The notes below the pieces were generated by a model. That model saw only the letters and a list, made by a program, of their open reading frames with translations. It ran no database searches and had not been told where the DNA came from. Positions 27,569 through 36,507 of a DNA stretch of 64,000 nt are shown in pieces. Source of the DNA: Desulfomicrobium sp. ZS1 (GTDB lineage: Bacteria > Desulfobacterota > Desulfovibrionia > Desulfovibrionales > Desulfomicrobiaceae); the NCBI RefSeq assembly GCF_024204645.1, contig NZ_CP100351.1:3622001-3686000 (forward strand), given 5' to 3'. The position numbers and the translations under genes were made by a program. Position 1 is the stretch's first letter. Each line of letters begins with the position of its first letter.

Positions 27569-28540
27569 ATGGACCAACTTGGAACTCGCGCCCTGGTCAC
27601 CGGCGCGTCGGGGTTTATCGGTCGCGCCTTGTGCCGGGATCTGACAGATAGGGGCTGGGAGATCACAGCCATGCTGCGCAAGCCGCAGGTCGGCCCGTGG
27701 CGGCAGGTGCTGGAAGGTGCTCTGAACCGGGATGAGATCGATCCTCAAAACCTTGAGGGCGTGGACACGATCTTTCATGTGGCTGGCAAGGCCCATACAC
27801 GCGCAAGAAACGCCGCCGAGAATGCTGAATATGAAGCCGTGCATGTGCACGGCACGCGTTCACTGCTTCGGGCCGCAAGGCAGGCCGGCGTGCGCGCCTG
27901 CGTGTTGCTGAGTTCAGTCAAGGCCATGGGCGAGGGAGGGGAAGATGTCTGGGACGAGGGCACGCCATGTTCCCCGCAGAATCCATACGGTGTCACCAAG
28001 CTTGCGGCCGAACGCATCGTGCTTGAAGAGATCCCGTTACCCTGTTCGGTGGTCTTGCGGCCCGCGCTTGTTTACGGCGCCGGGAGCAAGGGTAATCTTG
28101 ATCTGATGATACGTGCGGTGCGCAAGGGCTTCTTTCCGGCCATCGCTTTCCCCCCCAACAGGCGCTCCATGATTCATGTTCAGGATGTCGTGCAGGCCTG
28201 TCTGCTGGCGGCGACGCATCCTGCGGCATGTGGGCAGGTTTACATCCTGACCGATGGCGAGGAGTACTCCACCAATGAGATGCTGGCCTGGATTAACGAG
28301 GCCCTGGACATAAAGCCCGGACCGTCCGTTCCCTATGCCCTGCTGCGGGCCGGCGCTGCTCTCGGGGACATGCTGGAGCGCCTTGGGATACAAGCCCCCC
28401 TAAACGGTGACAGGCTGAGCAAACTGTCGGGTTCCGCGCGTTATGCCAGCGCCAAAATTCACCGTGAACTGGGCTTCGACCCGGCCTGGGACCTGCGGCG
28501 GGGTATTTATGAGATGGCCGAAGATTTGAGGCGACAATGA
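27569..28540 (+). CDS. NAD-dependent sugar epimerase/dehydratase (GalE/WbpV-like SDR)
   Basis: 323 residues, extended short-chain dehydrogenase. VTGASGFIGRALCRDL binds NAD; LLSSVKAMGEG and PYGVTKLAAERI supply Ser, Tyr and Lys. Best fit is the 4-epimerase/reductase group found beside WbpL-like transferases (WbpV, WbjF, making UDP-QuiNAc or UDP-FucNAc). It would work on the product of the WbpM-like dehydratase at 29,517, giving the first sugar that the WecA-like enzyme puts on the lipid. Starts 2 bases after pglB; overlaps the next gene by 4. Confidence 0.85.
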   Translation: MDQLGTRALVTGASGFIGRALCRDLTDRGWEITAMLRKPQVGPWRQVLEGALNRDEIDPQNLEGVDTIFHVAGKAHTRARNAAENAEYEAVHVHGTRSLLRAARQAGVRACVLLSSVKAMGEGGEDVWDEGTPCSPQNPYGVTKLAAERIVLEEIPLPCSVVLRPALVYGAGSKGNLDLMIRAVRKGFFPAIAFPPNRRSMIHVQDVVQACLLAATHPAACGQVYILTDGEEYSTNEMLAWINEALDIKPGPSVPYALLRAGAALGDMLERLGIQAPLNGDRLSKLSGSARYASAKIHRELGFDPAWDLRRGIYEMAEDLRRQ

Positions 28541-29517
28541 CGGGTGCGGCACTGTATTTTTTTGCGGGCCTTGTGCTGAGCATCCCGTGTTGCATACTAG
28601 TGCCTCGATATCTGACCCGTGCTGGCTTTCTGGACCTGCCCGGCGAACGAAGCTCCCATGTCCGGCCCACCCCGAAAGGCGGGGGCGTAGGGCTGGTTCT
28701 TGGCTTTGCTTGGGCCGCCATCGTTGTCGGGCTCACTCCACTTTTCTGGCTTCCGCTCGTAGCATTGGCAACATTAAGCTTTGTCAATGATTTGCACAGC
28801 ATCTCCGCTGGGGTGCGTCTTGTCGCCCAGTTCATGGGCGCTCTTCTTGTTTTGGGCGGTGCGTTGTGGACGGGGCTTGCTAACTGGCCTGTATTCCTGC
28901 TCTTGCCCGCCCTTTTCTTCGTGGTTGCCACGACCAACTGCTACAATTTCATGGACGGAATCAACGGTCTGGCCAGCATCACCGCGGTGGTCGCCTTTGT
29001 CAGCCTATTGGTTTTCGGTGGCGCGGCTGAAACCCCTTTGTTCTATCCAATGGTGGCGGTCATGGGCGCGCTGCTAGGCTTCCTGCCCTTCAATCTGCCC
29101 CGGGCCAGGCTGTTCATGGGTGATGTGGGCAGTATCTTTTTGGGCTTTATGTTTGCGACATCCGTGTGCCTGATGGCTCGATCGTGGACAGAATTTTTCA
29201 TTTTTGCCTCCTTCCTCTTTCCATTTTATGCCGACGAGGCCGTGACAGTGGTCGAGCGCTTGTGGCGCAGGGAATCCCTTCTTGCGCCGCATCGGAGGCA
29301 TCTGTATCAATTTCTGGTCAATGAGTGCGGTATTGCGCACTGGAAGGTGAGTACGGCGTACGGAGTGATCCAGATTTTCGTGGCGGCGCTGGTGGTGATC
29401 GGGGGCAGGCATGGATTTTGGTCTGTGTTGGGTATTGATGTTGCCTTGCTGACAATGTGGGCGGCGGCACACTATTTTCTCAAGCGAAAATTTTATTTCG
29501 AACACAAGGATGGGTGA
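28537..29517 (+). CDS. WecA/WbpL-type undecaprenyl-phosphate sugar-1-phosphate transferase
   Basis: 326 residues with about 10 membrane helices. Starts glycan synthesis by moving a HexNAc-1-phosphate from UDP to undecaprenyl phosphate. NCYNFMDGINGLAS and LFMGDVGSIFLGF are the family catalytic loops, and HRRHLYQFL is the C-terminal HxH-type loop. The usual DD pair in loop 2 reads Asn-Asp (SFVNDLHSIS), which is unusual. The order epimerase-WbpL-WbpM is the same as at the end of Pseudomonas O-antigen clusters. It could serve both O-antigen and the glycoprotein glycan. Confidence 0.9.
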   Translation: MTGAALYFFAGLVLSIPCCILVPRYLTRAGFLDLPGERSSHVRPTPKGGGVGLVLGFAWAAIVVGLTPLFWLPLVALATLSFVNDLHSISAGVRLVAQFMGALLVLGGALWTGLANWPVFLLLPALFFVVATTNCYNFMDGINGLASITAVVAFVSLLVFGGAAETPLFYPMVAVMGALLGFLPFNLPRARLFMGDVGSIFLGFMFATSVCLMARSWTEFFIFASFLFPFYADEAVTVVERLWRRESLLAPHRRHLYQFLVNECGIAHWKVSTAYGVIQIFVAALVVIGGRHGFWSVLGIDVALLTMWAAAHYFLKRKFYFEHKDG

Positions 29518-31466
29518 TGGAATTATCTCGAATTTTCAACTTGTTGCTGAAAAAGAGAAATTTATTCCTCATGCTCGCAGGAGAATCCGCACTTTTTGGC
29601 CTGGCGTTGCTTATATCTTATTCCCTTCGCTTCGAATTTGATATTCCCGATTCTTTTTTGAGGCAAATGTTCTCCCTTCTGCCCGTAGCAGTGGCCTTGA
29701 AGATCAGTTTTTTCTGGATGACCGGTCTCTATCGTGGCATGTGGCGCTACACCGGACTTCCCGACCTCTGGAAGATTGCGCGGGCCGTGTTCATGGCTGA
29801 AGCGGCGATGATTTTTTATGTGGCGTATGCATTCCATTTCAAGGGATACCCCCGCTCGGTCTTTATCCTGGATGCGCTTTTGGCGTTTGTTTTCGCCTGT
29901 GGAGCGCGGGTGCTTATCCGTTCCCTATACGAGATCAGCTCAAAGCCCGGTGAGTGGCGGAATGTGTTTTTACCGGATAATTTTTGTGTGGCGCCCTCAG
30001 GCCTGCGGGTTCTCGTCATCGGCGCGGACGACGAGGGCGCACGACTCGCCAAGGAAATTCTGGATGCTCGTGACTGCGGGTTGCGGTTGGCAGGCTTTGT
30101 GGACGATGATCCGGCCCGAATCGGCCGCAGGATTCATGGCTTGCCGGTTTACGGCCCCCTTGCCGACCTTCCGCGCATTGCGGCCATGGCCCGCGCCCGG
30201 GAAGTGCTGGTCAGTGCCGGGCAGCAAGGGGCGCGGCTGCGTCAGATCATGAAGGCTTGCGAGGCCGCGCAGCTCAGCATCAAGAAATTGCCCGCCCTGG
30301 CGGATATCGCCAGTGGCAAGGTTTCGATCAAGTCCTTGCGCGACGTTCGCTACGAAGACTTGCTTGGCCGTGAAGAGGTGCGTCTCGATGAAGACGGAAT
30401 CAAGGGCTATCTTCGCGACAAGATCGTGTTGGTGACAGGGGCCGGTGGCTCCATCGGTTCGGAACTCTGCCGTCAGATCATCCGATTTGAGCCTCGCCTG
30501 ATGGTCCTTTTTGATGCGGGCGAAGAAAATTTGTATTCCATTGAAATGGAATTACTGCATCAACACGGTTTTACACGCTATGTCACGGTGCTGGGGCAGG
30601 TGCAGGATGCGTCTTTGGTCGATGCGGTTTTCAGGACGCATTCACCGCAGGTCGTATTCCATGCCGCCGCCTACAAGCATGTGCCCATGCTTGAATGCAA
30701 TCCCTGGCAGGCCGTGACCAACAACGTCGTCGGCTCCCGCACTGTCATGGACGCTTCGGCCAGGTATGGGGCCGAACGCTTTGTTCTCGTCTCCACCGAC
30801 AAGGCCGTGCGTCCGACAAATGTCATGGGCGCATCCAAGCGTGTTGCGGAACTCATCATGCACGGATACTCCGGCGGTTCGACCAAGTTCATGGCTGTCC
30901 GGTTTGGCAATGTACTTGGTTCGTCAGGTTCGGTTATCCCTCTTTTCAGAGCTCAAATTGAACGCGGCGGGCCGATTACAGTTACCGATAAGGAGGTGAC
31001 CCGCTATTTCATGACCATCCCGGAGGCGTCGCAGCTCATCGTGCAAGCAGGCGCATTGGGGCGGGGCGGGGAAATCTTCATTCTGAAAATGGGGCAGCCC
31101 GTGCGCATTGCCGATCTCGCGCGGGATCTGATTGTCCTTTCGGGCAAGGATCCGGCAGAGATCAAGATCAAGTTCACGGGGCTGCGCCCCGGTGAGAAGC
31201 TCTACGAGGAGCTGATCACCGAGGGCGAGGGGATAGTGGAAACCGGACATGAAAAGATCATGGTGCTGGCTCCAAGCACAATTAATGGGCTTTCGGACGA
31301 AGAATTCCACTCCCGGATGGAAGAGCTGATCGGCGAATTGGAAAGCAGGGGGGCGCAATTCAGGGGTGAGGAGATCAAAATGATCCTGGGCCGCATTGTC
31401 CCTGAATATTGCGCTGACGGAAATTGCAACTCAGCCGTATGCGGCTGCGGACTGACCGCGGAGTAA
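29517..31466 (+). CDS. Membrane-bound UDP-GlcNAc 4,6-dehydratase, WbpM/PglF/FlaA1 family
   Basis: 649 residues. Four N-terminal membrane helices (about residues 15-130), a first nucleotide-binding domain (VLVIGADDEGARLAKEIL), then the catalytic SDR domain with VTGAGGSIGSELCRQI. The catalytic Tyr is replaced by Met in PTNVMGASKR, as in WbpM and PglF. Converts UDP-GlcNAc to UDP-4-keto-6-deoxy-GlcNAc, the entry to QuiNAc, FucNAc or bacillosamine. Start overlaps the previous stop (TGATG). A Cys-rich C-terminal tail (CADGNCNSAVCGCG) is odd and may bind metal. Confidence 0.92.
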   Translation: MELSRIFNLLLKKRNLFLMLAGESALFGLALLISYSLRFEFDIPDSFLRQMFSLLPVAVALKISFFWMTGLYRGMWRYTGLPDLWKIARAVFMAEAAMIFYVAYAFHFKGYPRSVFILDALLAFVFACGARVLIRSLYEISSKPGEWRNVFLPDNFCVAPSGLRVLVIGADDEGARLAKEILDARDCGLRLAGFVDDDPARIGRRIHGLPVYGPLADLPRIAAMARAREVLVSAGQQGARLRQIMKACEAAQLSIKKLPALADIASGKVSIKSLRDVRYEDLLGREEVRLDEDGIKGYLRDKIVLVTGAGGSIGSELCRQIIRFEPRLMVLFDAGEENLYSIEMELLHQHGFTRYVTVLGQVQDASLVDAVFRTHSPQVVFHAAAYKHVPMLECNPWQAVTNNVVGSRTVMDASARYGAERFVLVSTDKAVRPTNVMGASKRVAELIMHGYSGGSTKFMAVRFGNVLGSSGSVIPLFRAQIERGGPITVTDKEVTRYFMTIPEASQLIVQAGALGRGGEIFILKMGQPVRIADLARDLIVLSGKDPAEIKIKFTGLRPGEKLYEELITEGEGIVETGHEKIMVLAPSTINGLSDEEFHSRMEELIGELESRGAQFRGEEIKMILGRIVPEYCADGNCNSAVCGCGLTAE

Positions 31467-31484
31467 TGGTTTGCGGGAAGGCCT

Positions 31485-33233
31485 TTATTCCGGCTGCGCC
31501 TGAAACTGAAGCGTGTAGAGCCGCGTGTAGATCGGGCACTTTTTCAGCAGTTCCTGATGATTGCCGACGGACCTGATCTGTCCCCCCTCCATGACGACGA
31601 TCTTGTCGGCCGTGAGGATCGTCGACAGTCTGTGCGCGATGATCAGGCTGGTTCTGCCTTGCATGAGATTCTCCAGGGCCTGCTGAACGATGCGCTCGGA
31701 TTCGGTGTCCAGGGCGGAAGTGGCTTCATCGAGTATGAGGAGCGACGGGTCCTTCATGATGGCCCGTGCAATGGTCAGGCGCTGTTTTTGCCCTCCGGAA
31801 AGTTTCACCCCTTTTTCACCCACCACCGTGTCATAGCCTTGCGGCAGTTCGAGGATGAAGCCATGGGCATAGGCAGCCTTGGCGGCGTGCTGCACGGCTT
31901 CCGGGTCCAGCTCTCTTTGTCCGTAGGCGATGTTGTCCCGCACCGACAGATTGAAGAGGAACGGATCCTGGGAGACGATGCCGATGTTCGTGCGCAGGCT
32001 GGGCAGGGTATAGTCATGCAAGGGAACGTCGTTAAGGCGAATTTCGCCCTTCTGGCAGTCGTGGAAGCGTGGGATGAGCTGAACGAGAGACGTCTTGCCC
32101 GCTCCGCTCTGCCCTACGAAAGCCACACGCTCGCCCGCGCTGATTTCAAGATTGATATCCTTGAGAGCCGGTTCCTGAGTTCCTGGGTAATTGAAGGATA
32201 CGTTCCTGAAGGACAGGGACGAAAAAGGCGGGGTGTAGATTTTTGCACCGCCTGATTCTTCGCGCAATTCTTCGGAATCCAGGATTTCAAAGACCCGTTC
32301 CGCCCCGGCCATGGCCTGCTGTATGGTGTTGTTGGCCTGGCTGATGGATTTGAACGGATCGTAGAGCATGACCAACGCAGCCAAAAAAGAGAAAAATTCG
32401 CCGGGAGTGCGGTTGCCCGCGATGACCTCGCTTCCCCCGTACCAGATGACAAGTCCTGCTCCCAGCGCGCCGATGAGTTCCATCATCGGTGATGAGAGTT
32501 GGTTGTAAATTGCGCCTTTGACGCTGATTTTGACAAGGTTGTTGCTGGTCTGGGCAAATTTTTCCTTCTCAACATCTTCAGCGGCGAAAGCCTTCACCAC
32601 GCGCAGGCCGTTAAAACTTTCTTGAAGGTGCGAGGAGATATCGGCAATTTTTGATTGATATTTCCGACCCACTTTGCGCAGTTTCTTACCGAAAAAAATC
32701 ACGGGATAAATTGCGAGCGGAAAGACCAGGCAGGCCCAGAATGCAAGTTTAGGGTCTCGGTAGATGGTCAGACCGATGAGGCCGGTCATGGTGAGGGTAT
32801 GCTGAATGATGCGAATCAATTCCGGAAGACTCGCGCTGATAAGATTCACGTCACTAATGATACGCGACATGAGCATGCCGACCCGGGTTTCTCCAAAAAA
32901 ATCAACAGGCAGGCAGATGATTTTAGCGAAGAGTTCATAGCGCAATCGCTCAAGCACCTTGAGCCCGCAATAGGACATGAGGAACTTTTGAATGAAAAGT
33001 CCAACGCCTTTGGCGAGAAACAGGCCTATAAGAAGGAGCGGTATGAACATGAGGGCTGTGTGGTCTTTCTTGATGAAAATATCATCAAGGGCGGGTTGCA
33101 CCAGATAAGCGGCTCCTGCAGTGCAGAGGGCCACAATTCCAAGTCCGCAAAACGCAGCAAGAATATGGAGCTTATAGGGTAAAAAATACCCAAGGCTTCG
33201 TTTTAAGAGTAAAGTTGTTTTTTGATTTTTCAT
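31485..33233 (-). CDS. MsbA/PglK-type ABC exporter (fused membrane and ATPase domains)
   Basis: 582 residues: six membrane helices (about 1-310) then one ATPase domain with VGQSGAGKTSLVQLI (Walker A), LSGGQKQRLTIARAI (signature) and SLLILDEATSALD (Walker B). As a dimer it would flip lipid-linked substrates: lipid A core (MsbA) or lipid-linked oligosaccharide (PglK). Context allows both: LPS-core-like genes lie upstream on the same strand and the PglB operon ends 18 bases away on the other strand. Starts 6 bases after the GT4 gene at 33,240. Confidence 0.88.
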   Translation of the reverse strand: MKNQKTTLLLKRSLGYFLPYKLHILAAFCGLGIVALCTAGAAYLVQPALDDIFIKKDHTALMFIPLLLIGLFLAKGVGLFIQKFLMSYCGLKVLERLRYELFAKIICLPVDFFGETRVGMLMSRIISDVNLISASLPELIRIIQHTLTMTGLIGLTIYRDPKLAFWACLVFPLAIYPVIFFGKKLRKVGRKYQSKIADISSHLQESFNGLRVVKAFAAEDVEKEKFAQTSNNLVKISVKGAIYNQLSSPMMELIGALGAGLVIWYGGSEVIAGNRTPGEFFSFLAALVMLYDPFKSISQANNTIQQAMAGAERVFEILDSEELREESGGAKIYTPPFSSLSFRNVSFNYPGTQEPALKDINLEISAGERVAFVGQSGAGKTSLVQLIPRFHDCQKGEIRLNDVPLHDYTLPSLRTNIGIVSQDPFLFNLSVRDNIAYGQRELDPEAVQHAAKAAYAHGFILELPQGYDTVVGEKGVKLSGGQKQRLTIARAIMKDPSLLILDEATSALDTESERIVQQALENLMQGRTSLIIAHRLSTILTADKIVVMEGGQIRSVGNHQELLKKCPIYTRLYTLQFQAQPE

Positions 33234-33239
33234 GCTGTG

Positions 33240-34376
33240 TCACCGTCTGACTGAGAGTGATTTGATAAATTCTATAATATGTCTAGCCCTGGCGTCCCAC
33301 GAAAAAAGTTGGGCATGTGCTCGGTTTTCTATACTCATTTGTGATAATGTGTCAGGCGCATTTCCTAATTTTGAAATGGCATTAGCCAAATCTTGTGGGT
33401 GAAATGAATTCGCAAAGATCGCGTGCTTGTCCTTTTGTACTAATCTTTTCAAATGCTCAACAGGGGTGCACACAATGGGTAGTCCGAGAGCAAGAGATTC
33501 TGCAAGTTTGAGGGGGGATAAGAACTTGTTGTGAGAAATAGACGGAATTACGGAAATGTGTACATCCGACATTGCGTTGGGTAGATCTGCAGGGTTGAGG
33601 TATCCTGTAAAGTTGATTCGCTGCGGATCATTGCCGATGCGTCGAAGCATTTCTGTGCGTGTTTCAGAAGTGACACGGCCGACACATTTAAGACGATATT
33701 TTTTTGGCAAGTAGCGTAAAGCATCAGCGAGAAGAAAAATTCCCTTTTCTTCCGTTATGTTGCCAAAATATCCGAGTACAATTTCAGAAGAAGGTAGAGC
33801 CGCATATCGAGAAGAAAAAGCCGCGATATTAACGCCTGAAGGTGCGACAAGAGATGGTGTTTTTAAATTGAGCTTAGCCAAAACCCGATCGCGCAGATCT
33901 TCGTCTATAAAAATTAATCCGTTTGCTTGAGATAGTTTTTTTAAAATATTATTATTTTTTCTGTGATTATTGCATTTATCGCTTGGGTCAAAAGATGGTA
34001 TTTTGTGAACTTCATGAATAATTTGTATTGGCCTCCTTGAAAGGAATCTAAGAAGCAACGCTTTGCGCAGTTCTGTGTTTTCCCGTGTGAAAACAACAGG
34101 AGCGGGAGACTGGCCGAAAATACAGCGAGTCAACCACATGGAGTAACGCAGGCCTCGTGCTCGTTTGGAAATGAAAGTTGAATTTCCAAGTGAGTTTTCT
34201 GATAGACCGTATGTTTTTTGCAAATAAAAGCTTCGGTCAGAGATTTCATCCGCAAAAGAAATTAGAGAGTTGACCAAAGCTCCATTCTTTACAAATGAGG
34301 CAACCATGTTGAGGCCTTGTATCATGTTTGCCGCCCGGTCAGGGAGGCGAAATTTTTTAGCATAAACAATATTCAT
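33240..34376 (-). CDS. Glycosyltransferase family 4
   Basis: 378 residues. ATG at 34,376 has AAGGG 7 bases upstream and begins MNIVYAKKFRLPDRAANMIQ; a longer frame upstream overlaps the next gene and adds nothing. LGYFGNITEEKGIFLLADAL opens the donor domain; PLKLAESLALGLPIVCTPVE replaces the usual E-x7-E region. Probably adds a sugar to the LPS core or O-antigen. Middle gene of a three-gene minus-strand operon with the GT8-like gene and the ABC exporter. AT-rich. Confidence 0.83.
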   Translation of the reverse strand: MNIVYAKKFRLPDRAANMIQGLNMVASFVKNGALVNSLISFADEISDRSFYLQKTYGLSENSLGNSTFISKRARGLRYSMWLTRCIFGQSPAPVVFTRENTELRKALLLRFLSRRPIQIIHEVHKIPSFDPSDKCNNHRKNNNILKKLSQANGLIFIDEDLRDRVLAKLNLKTPSLVAPSGVNIAAFSSRYAALPSSEIVLGYFGNITEEKGIFLLADALRYLPKKYRLKCVGRVTSETRTEMLRRIGNDPQRINFTGYLNPADLPNAMSDVHISVIPSISHNKFLSPLKLAESLALGLPIVCTPVEHLKRLVQKDKHAIFANSFHPQDLANAISKLGNAPDTLSQMSIENRAHAQLFSWDARARHIIEFIKSLSVRR

Positions 34377-34393
34377 GTGGGTCCCTTTTGAAT

Positions 34394-35191
34394 CTAATTC
34401 TCCCAAAATCTTCTTTCTGCCCCAGTGATTCTGCGCGTAAACTTGAGCCAAAGCCTGCGTAAGTTAGTAATAAACCCAATAATTCGTGGAAAGTTTGCCT
34501 GTAGCGATACAAAATTCCGGTATTTTTTTAGTGAATCCTCTCTTCTGCCAGCGTTTTTGAAGTGAAACATGCGCCCTGTTTTGCATGAAACGTCATTAAA
34601 TATCGATGGGTCTAGTAGCAATACATTAATATTTTTGTATTTTTGAATTTTTTCCCCATTAATTATGTCTATTTCTTCCTTCAGGATGTCGCTCAGGGCT
34701 TTTTGATCTGTCGTATCTTGATCTTTGCAAGATAAGATCCACTTATCAATTAGTAATTTAACATCTTCAGTATTCTTAAAAAAAATAAATCCGGCATTTA
34801 TATGCCCATTAGTAAAATATTCTGGTTTTCTCTCTTTTGTGTGCCTGGGCGTGATTCCGATGTCGGCATTATCGATTTCCGTTTCTTGTATTTTAGAGGT
34901 GAAGATGACATCTGCGTCAACGTAGATGCAGTCTTGAATTTTTTCGTTTAGTATATCCTTTATGCATCTTGGTTTGTGCGTAGTTTTGACATATCCAATA
35001 GTGTTGAGTTCCCAAAATTTTTCCTTTATGGGTATCTTCCGGACTTCACTTTTAAGCTGTGCCTTTTCGTCCTCTTTCAAGCCGAGGTCGTAAATTGTCG
35101 GGTAATAACCGAATATTGTGAAAATGTTATTTTCAAAATTTTGCAAAAATTCAAAATATTTTGAATCCCCACATGTTATTATCGTAAACAT
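34394..35191 (-). CDS. Putative nucleotide-sugar transferase, GT8-like
   Basis: 265 residues, GT-A-like. MFTIITCGDSKYFEFL start, CIYVDADVIF with a DxD metal site at about residues 92-94, and GHINAGFIFFKNTEDV, the usual GT8/GT-A middle motif. AAGGAA lies 9 bases before the ATG. AT-rich, with Lys-rich composition unlike the GC-rich neighbours, so likely transferred. Donor and acceptor unknown. Divergent from the ligase gene, only 40 bases away. Confidence 0.75.
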   Translation of the reverse strand: MFTIITCGDSKYFEFLQNFENNIFTIFGYYPTIYDLGLKEDEKAQLKSEVRKIPIKEKFWELNTIGYVKTTHKPRCIKDILNEKIQDCIYVDADVIFTSKIQETEIDNADIGITPRHTKERKPEYFTNGHINAGFIFFKNTEDVKLLIDKWILSCKDQDTTDQKALSDILKEEIDIINGEKIQKYKNINVLLLDPSIFNDVSCKTGRMFHFKNAGRREDSLKKYRNFVSLQANFPRIIGFITNLRRLWLKFTRRITGAERRFWEN

Positions 35192-35231
35192 CTTGTTAAA
35201 TTCCTTTTTAGATAATATTTTTAATTAAGTA

Positions 35232-36491
35232 ATGCTTTCAGCAAAGAGGTCATTTTTGAGTCAAAATTCTGTCTTTTTCTCTGATTTTAATATTAAAACT
35301 GATGCAGTCATAATAGGTTATTCGTTATTTTTAGTTAGTCTCGCATTAGAGTTTTATGTAAATGAATTTAGAACATTTGCATTGATAACTTTGTTTGTCA
35401 GTTTATGGTTCTCCCCGAATTTGCGAATGCGTATATTGAACTCAAGTTTTTTAAGAATAAGCCTTTTTTTTCCATTTATTGCCTTATTAGCGTGGGTTTT
35501 TGGACCTTTTGGCTCAGATGGCTTAAAGACTTTTGACTGGCTTTTTTGTATAGCTGTTGGGAATGCCGCAACACAGTCTCGACCGCGAGAAGCGATTTTT
35601 CTACTAGTTTTGTTCCCAATGACGGTTTTTGCCGCTTCAATTATTACTTTCGCTTGGTATTATTTTCAAGATATGCCCATTCAAGACTTGTATTATGGTA
35701 ACGATCGACTCCAGTTGTATAATGAAAGTACAAACAGGATGGGGTTAACGCTTGCTTTTGGAATAAGTATATGCAGCGGCCTGTTGTTTTTAAAAAGTAG
35801 GTTAGGTTTGTTGTTGCGTTTTTTGTTTTTTATGTTGCTTGGATTATGTTGGATGACGCAATCGAGGTCTGCTTTTTTCGCAGTTTCTGTTGTCTTTATT
35901 GTTGCTGCAATATATAATTTTAGGTTTCGTAATGATAAAACATTCTGGCCTTTGTTTATTGTGATGTTAGTTACAATTTTAGGAATTGCTCTTTTTTCAG
36001 AAAACAGCCGAATAGTGCATACATTGACCTCAGGTTCTTTGGAATATCTTTTCAACGGTAGGGAAGATATATGGCGTGCAGCATGGGAAATTTTTCAAAA
36101 GTCACCCATTTTTGGTTTTGGAGTTGATAGTTTTCATGACACCTTAAGCGCGCATCTTGCGATTCCTGGTAACGCAGAGCGATTTCCAGGTCTTCCGGTT
36201 CCTAATATTTTTTGGAATGCGCACCAGATTGTTCTCGGTATTCTTGCAGAAATGGGATTGGCCGGACTAGCAATATTTATTTATCTTGTCATCCGAGGGC
36301 TTCGCATGGGATTTGCCTGTAAACTTGAGGTTTTAGCCCCGCTTTTTATGTTCATAGCGTATCTTGTCGCGGGAATAGGCGGATATGGTTTTCATAGAAG
36401 TTGGAATTCTGCATTCTTTTTTCTGTCACTTGGTCTTATCGAGGGCGTCTATATGACTCAAGGTGCTCTTCGTCACAACCGTGATTCCTGA
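35232..36491 (+). CDS. O-antigen ligase/polymerase family membrane protein (WaaL/Wzy)
   Basis: 419 residues with about 10-12 membrane helices and a large loop between about residues 235 and 345. IFGFGVDSFHDTL and WNAHQIVLGILAEMGLAGL carry the Wzy_C family pattern, including the His in the loop that is needed in ligases. Either joins O-antigen to lipid A core (WaaL) or polymerises repeat units (Wzy). The nearby LPS-core-like genes favour ligase; no other Wzy candidate is present in the window, so this remains open. Convergent with the YrbL-like gene. Confidence 0.83.
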   Translation: MLSAKRSFLSQNSVFFSDFNIKTDAVIIGYSLFLVSLALEFYVNEFRTFALITLFVSLWFSPNLRMRILNSSFLRISLFFPFIALLAWVFGPFGSDGLKTFDWLFCIAVGNAATQSRPREAIFLLVLFPMTVFAASIITFAWYYFQDMPIQDLYYGNDRLQLYNESTNRMGLTLAFGISICSGLLFLKSRLGLLLRFLFFMLLGLCWMTQSRSAFFAVSVVFIVAAIYNFRFRNDKTFWPLFIVMLVTILGIALFSENSRIVHTLTSGSLEYLFNGREDIWRAAWEIFQKSPIFGFGVDSFHDTLSAHLAIPGNAERFPGLPVPNIFWNAHQIVLGILAEMGLAGLAIFIYLVIRGLRMGFACKLEVLAPLFMFIAYLVAGIGGYGFHRSWNSAFFFLSLGLIEGVYMTQGALRHNRDS

Positions 36492-36507
36492 AGTATCAAC
36501 GACTTGG

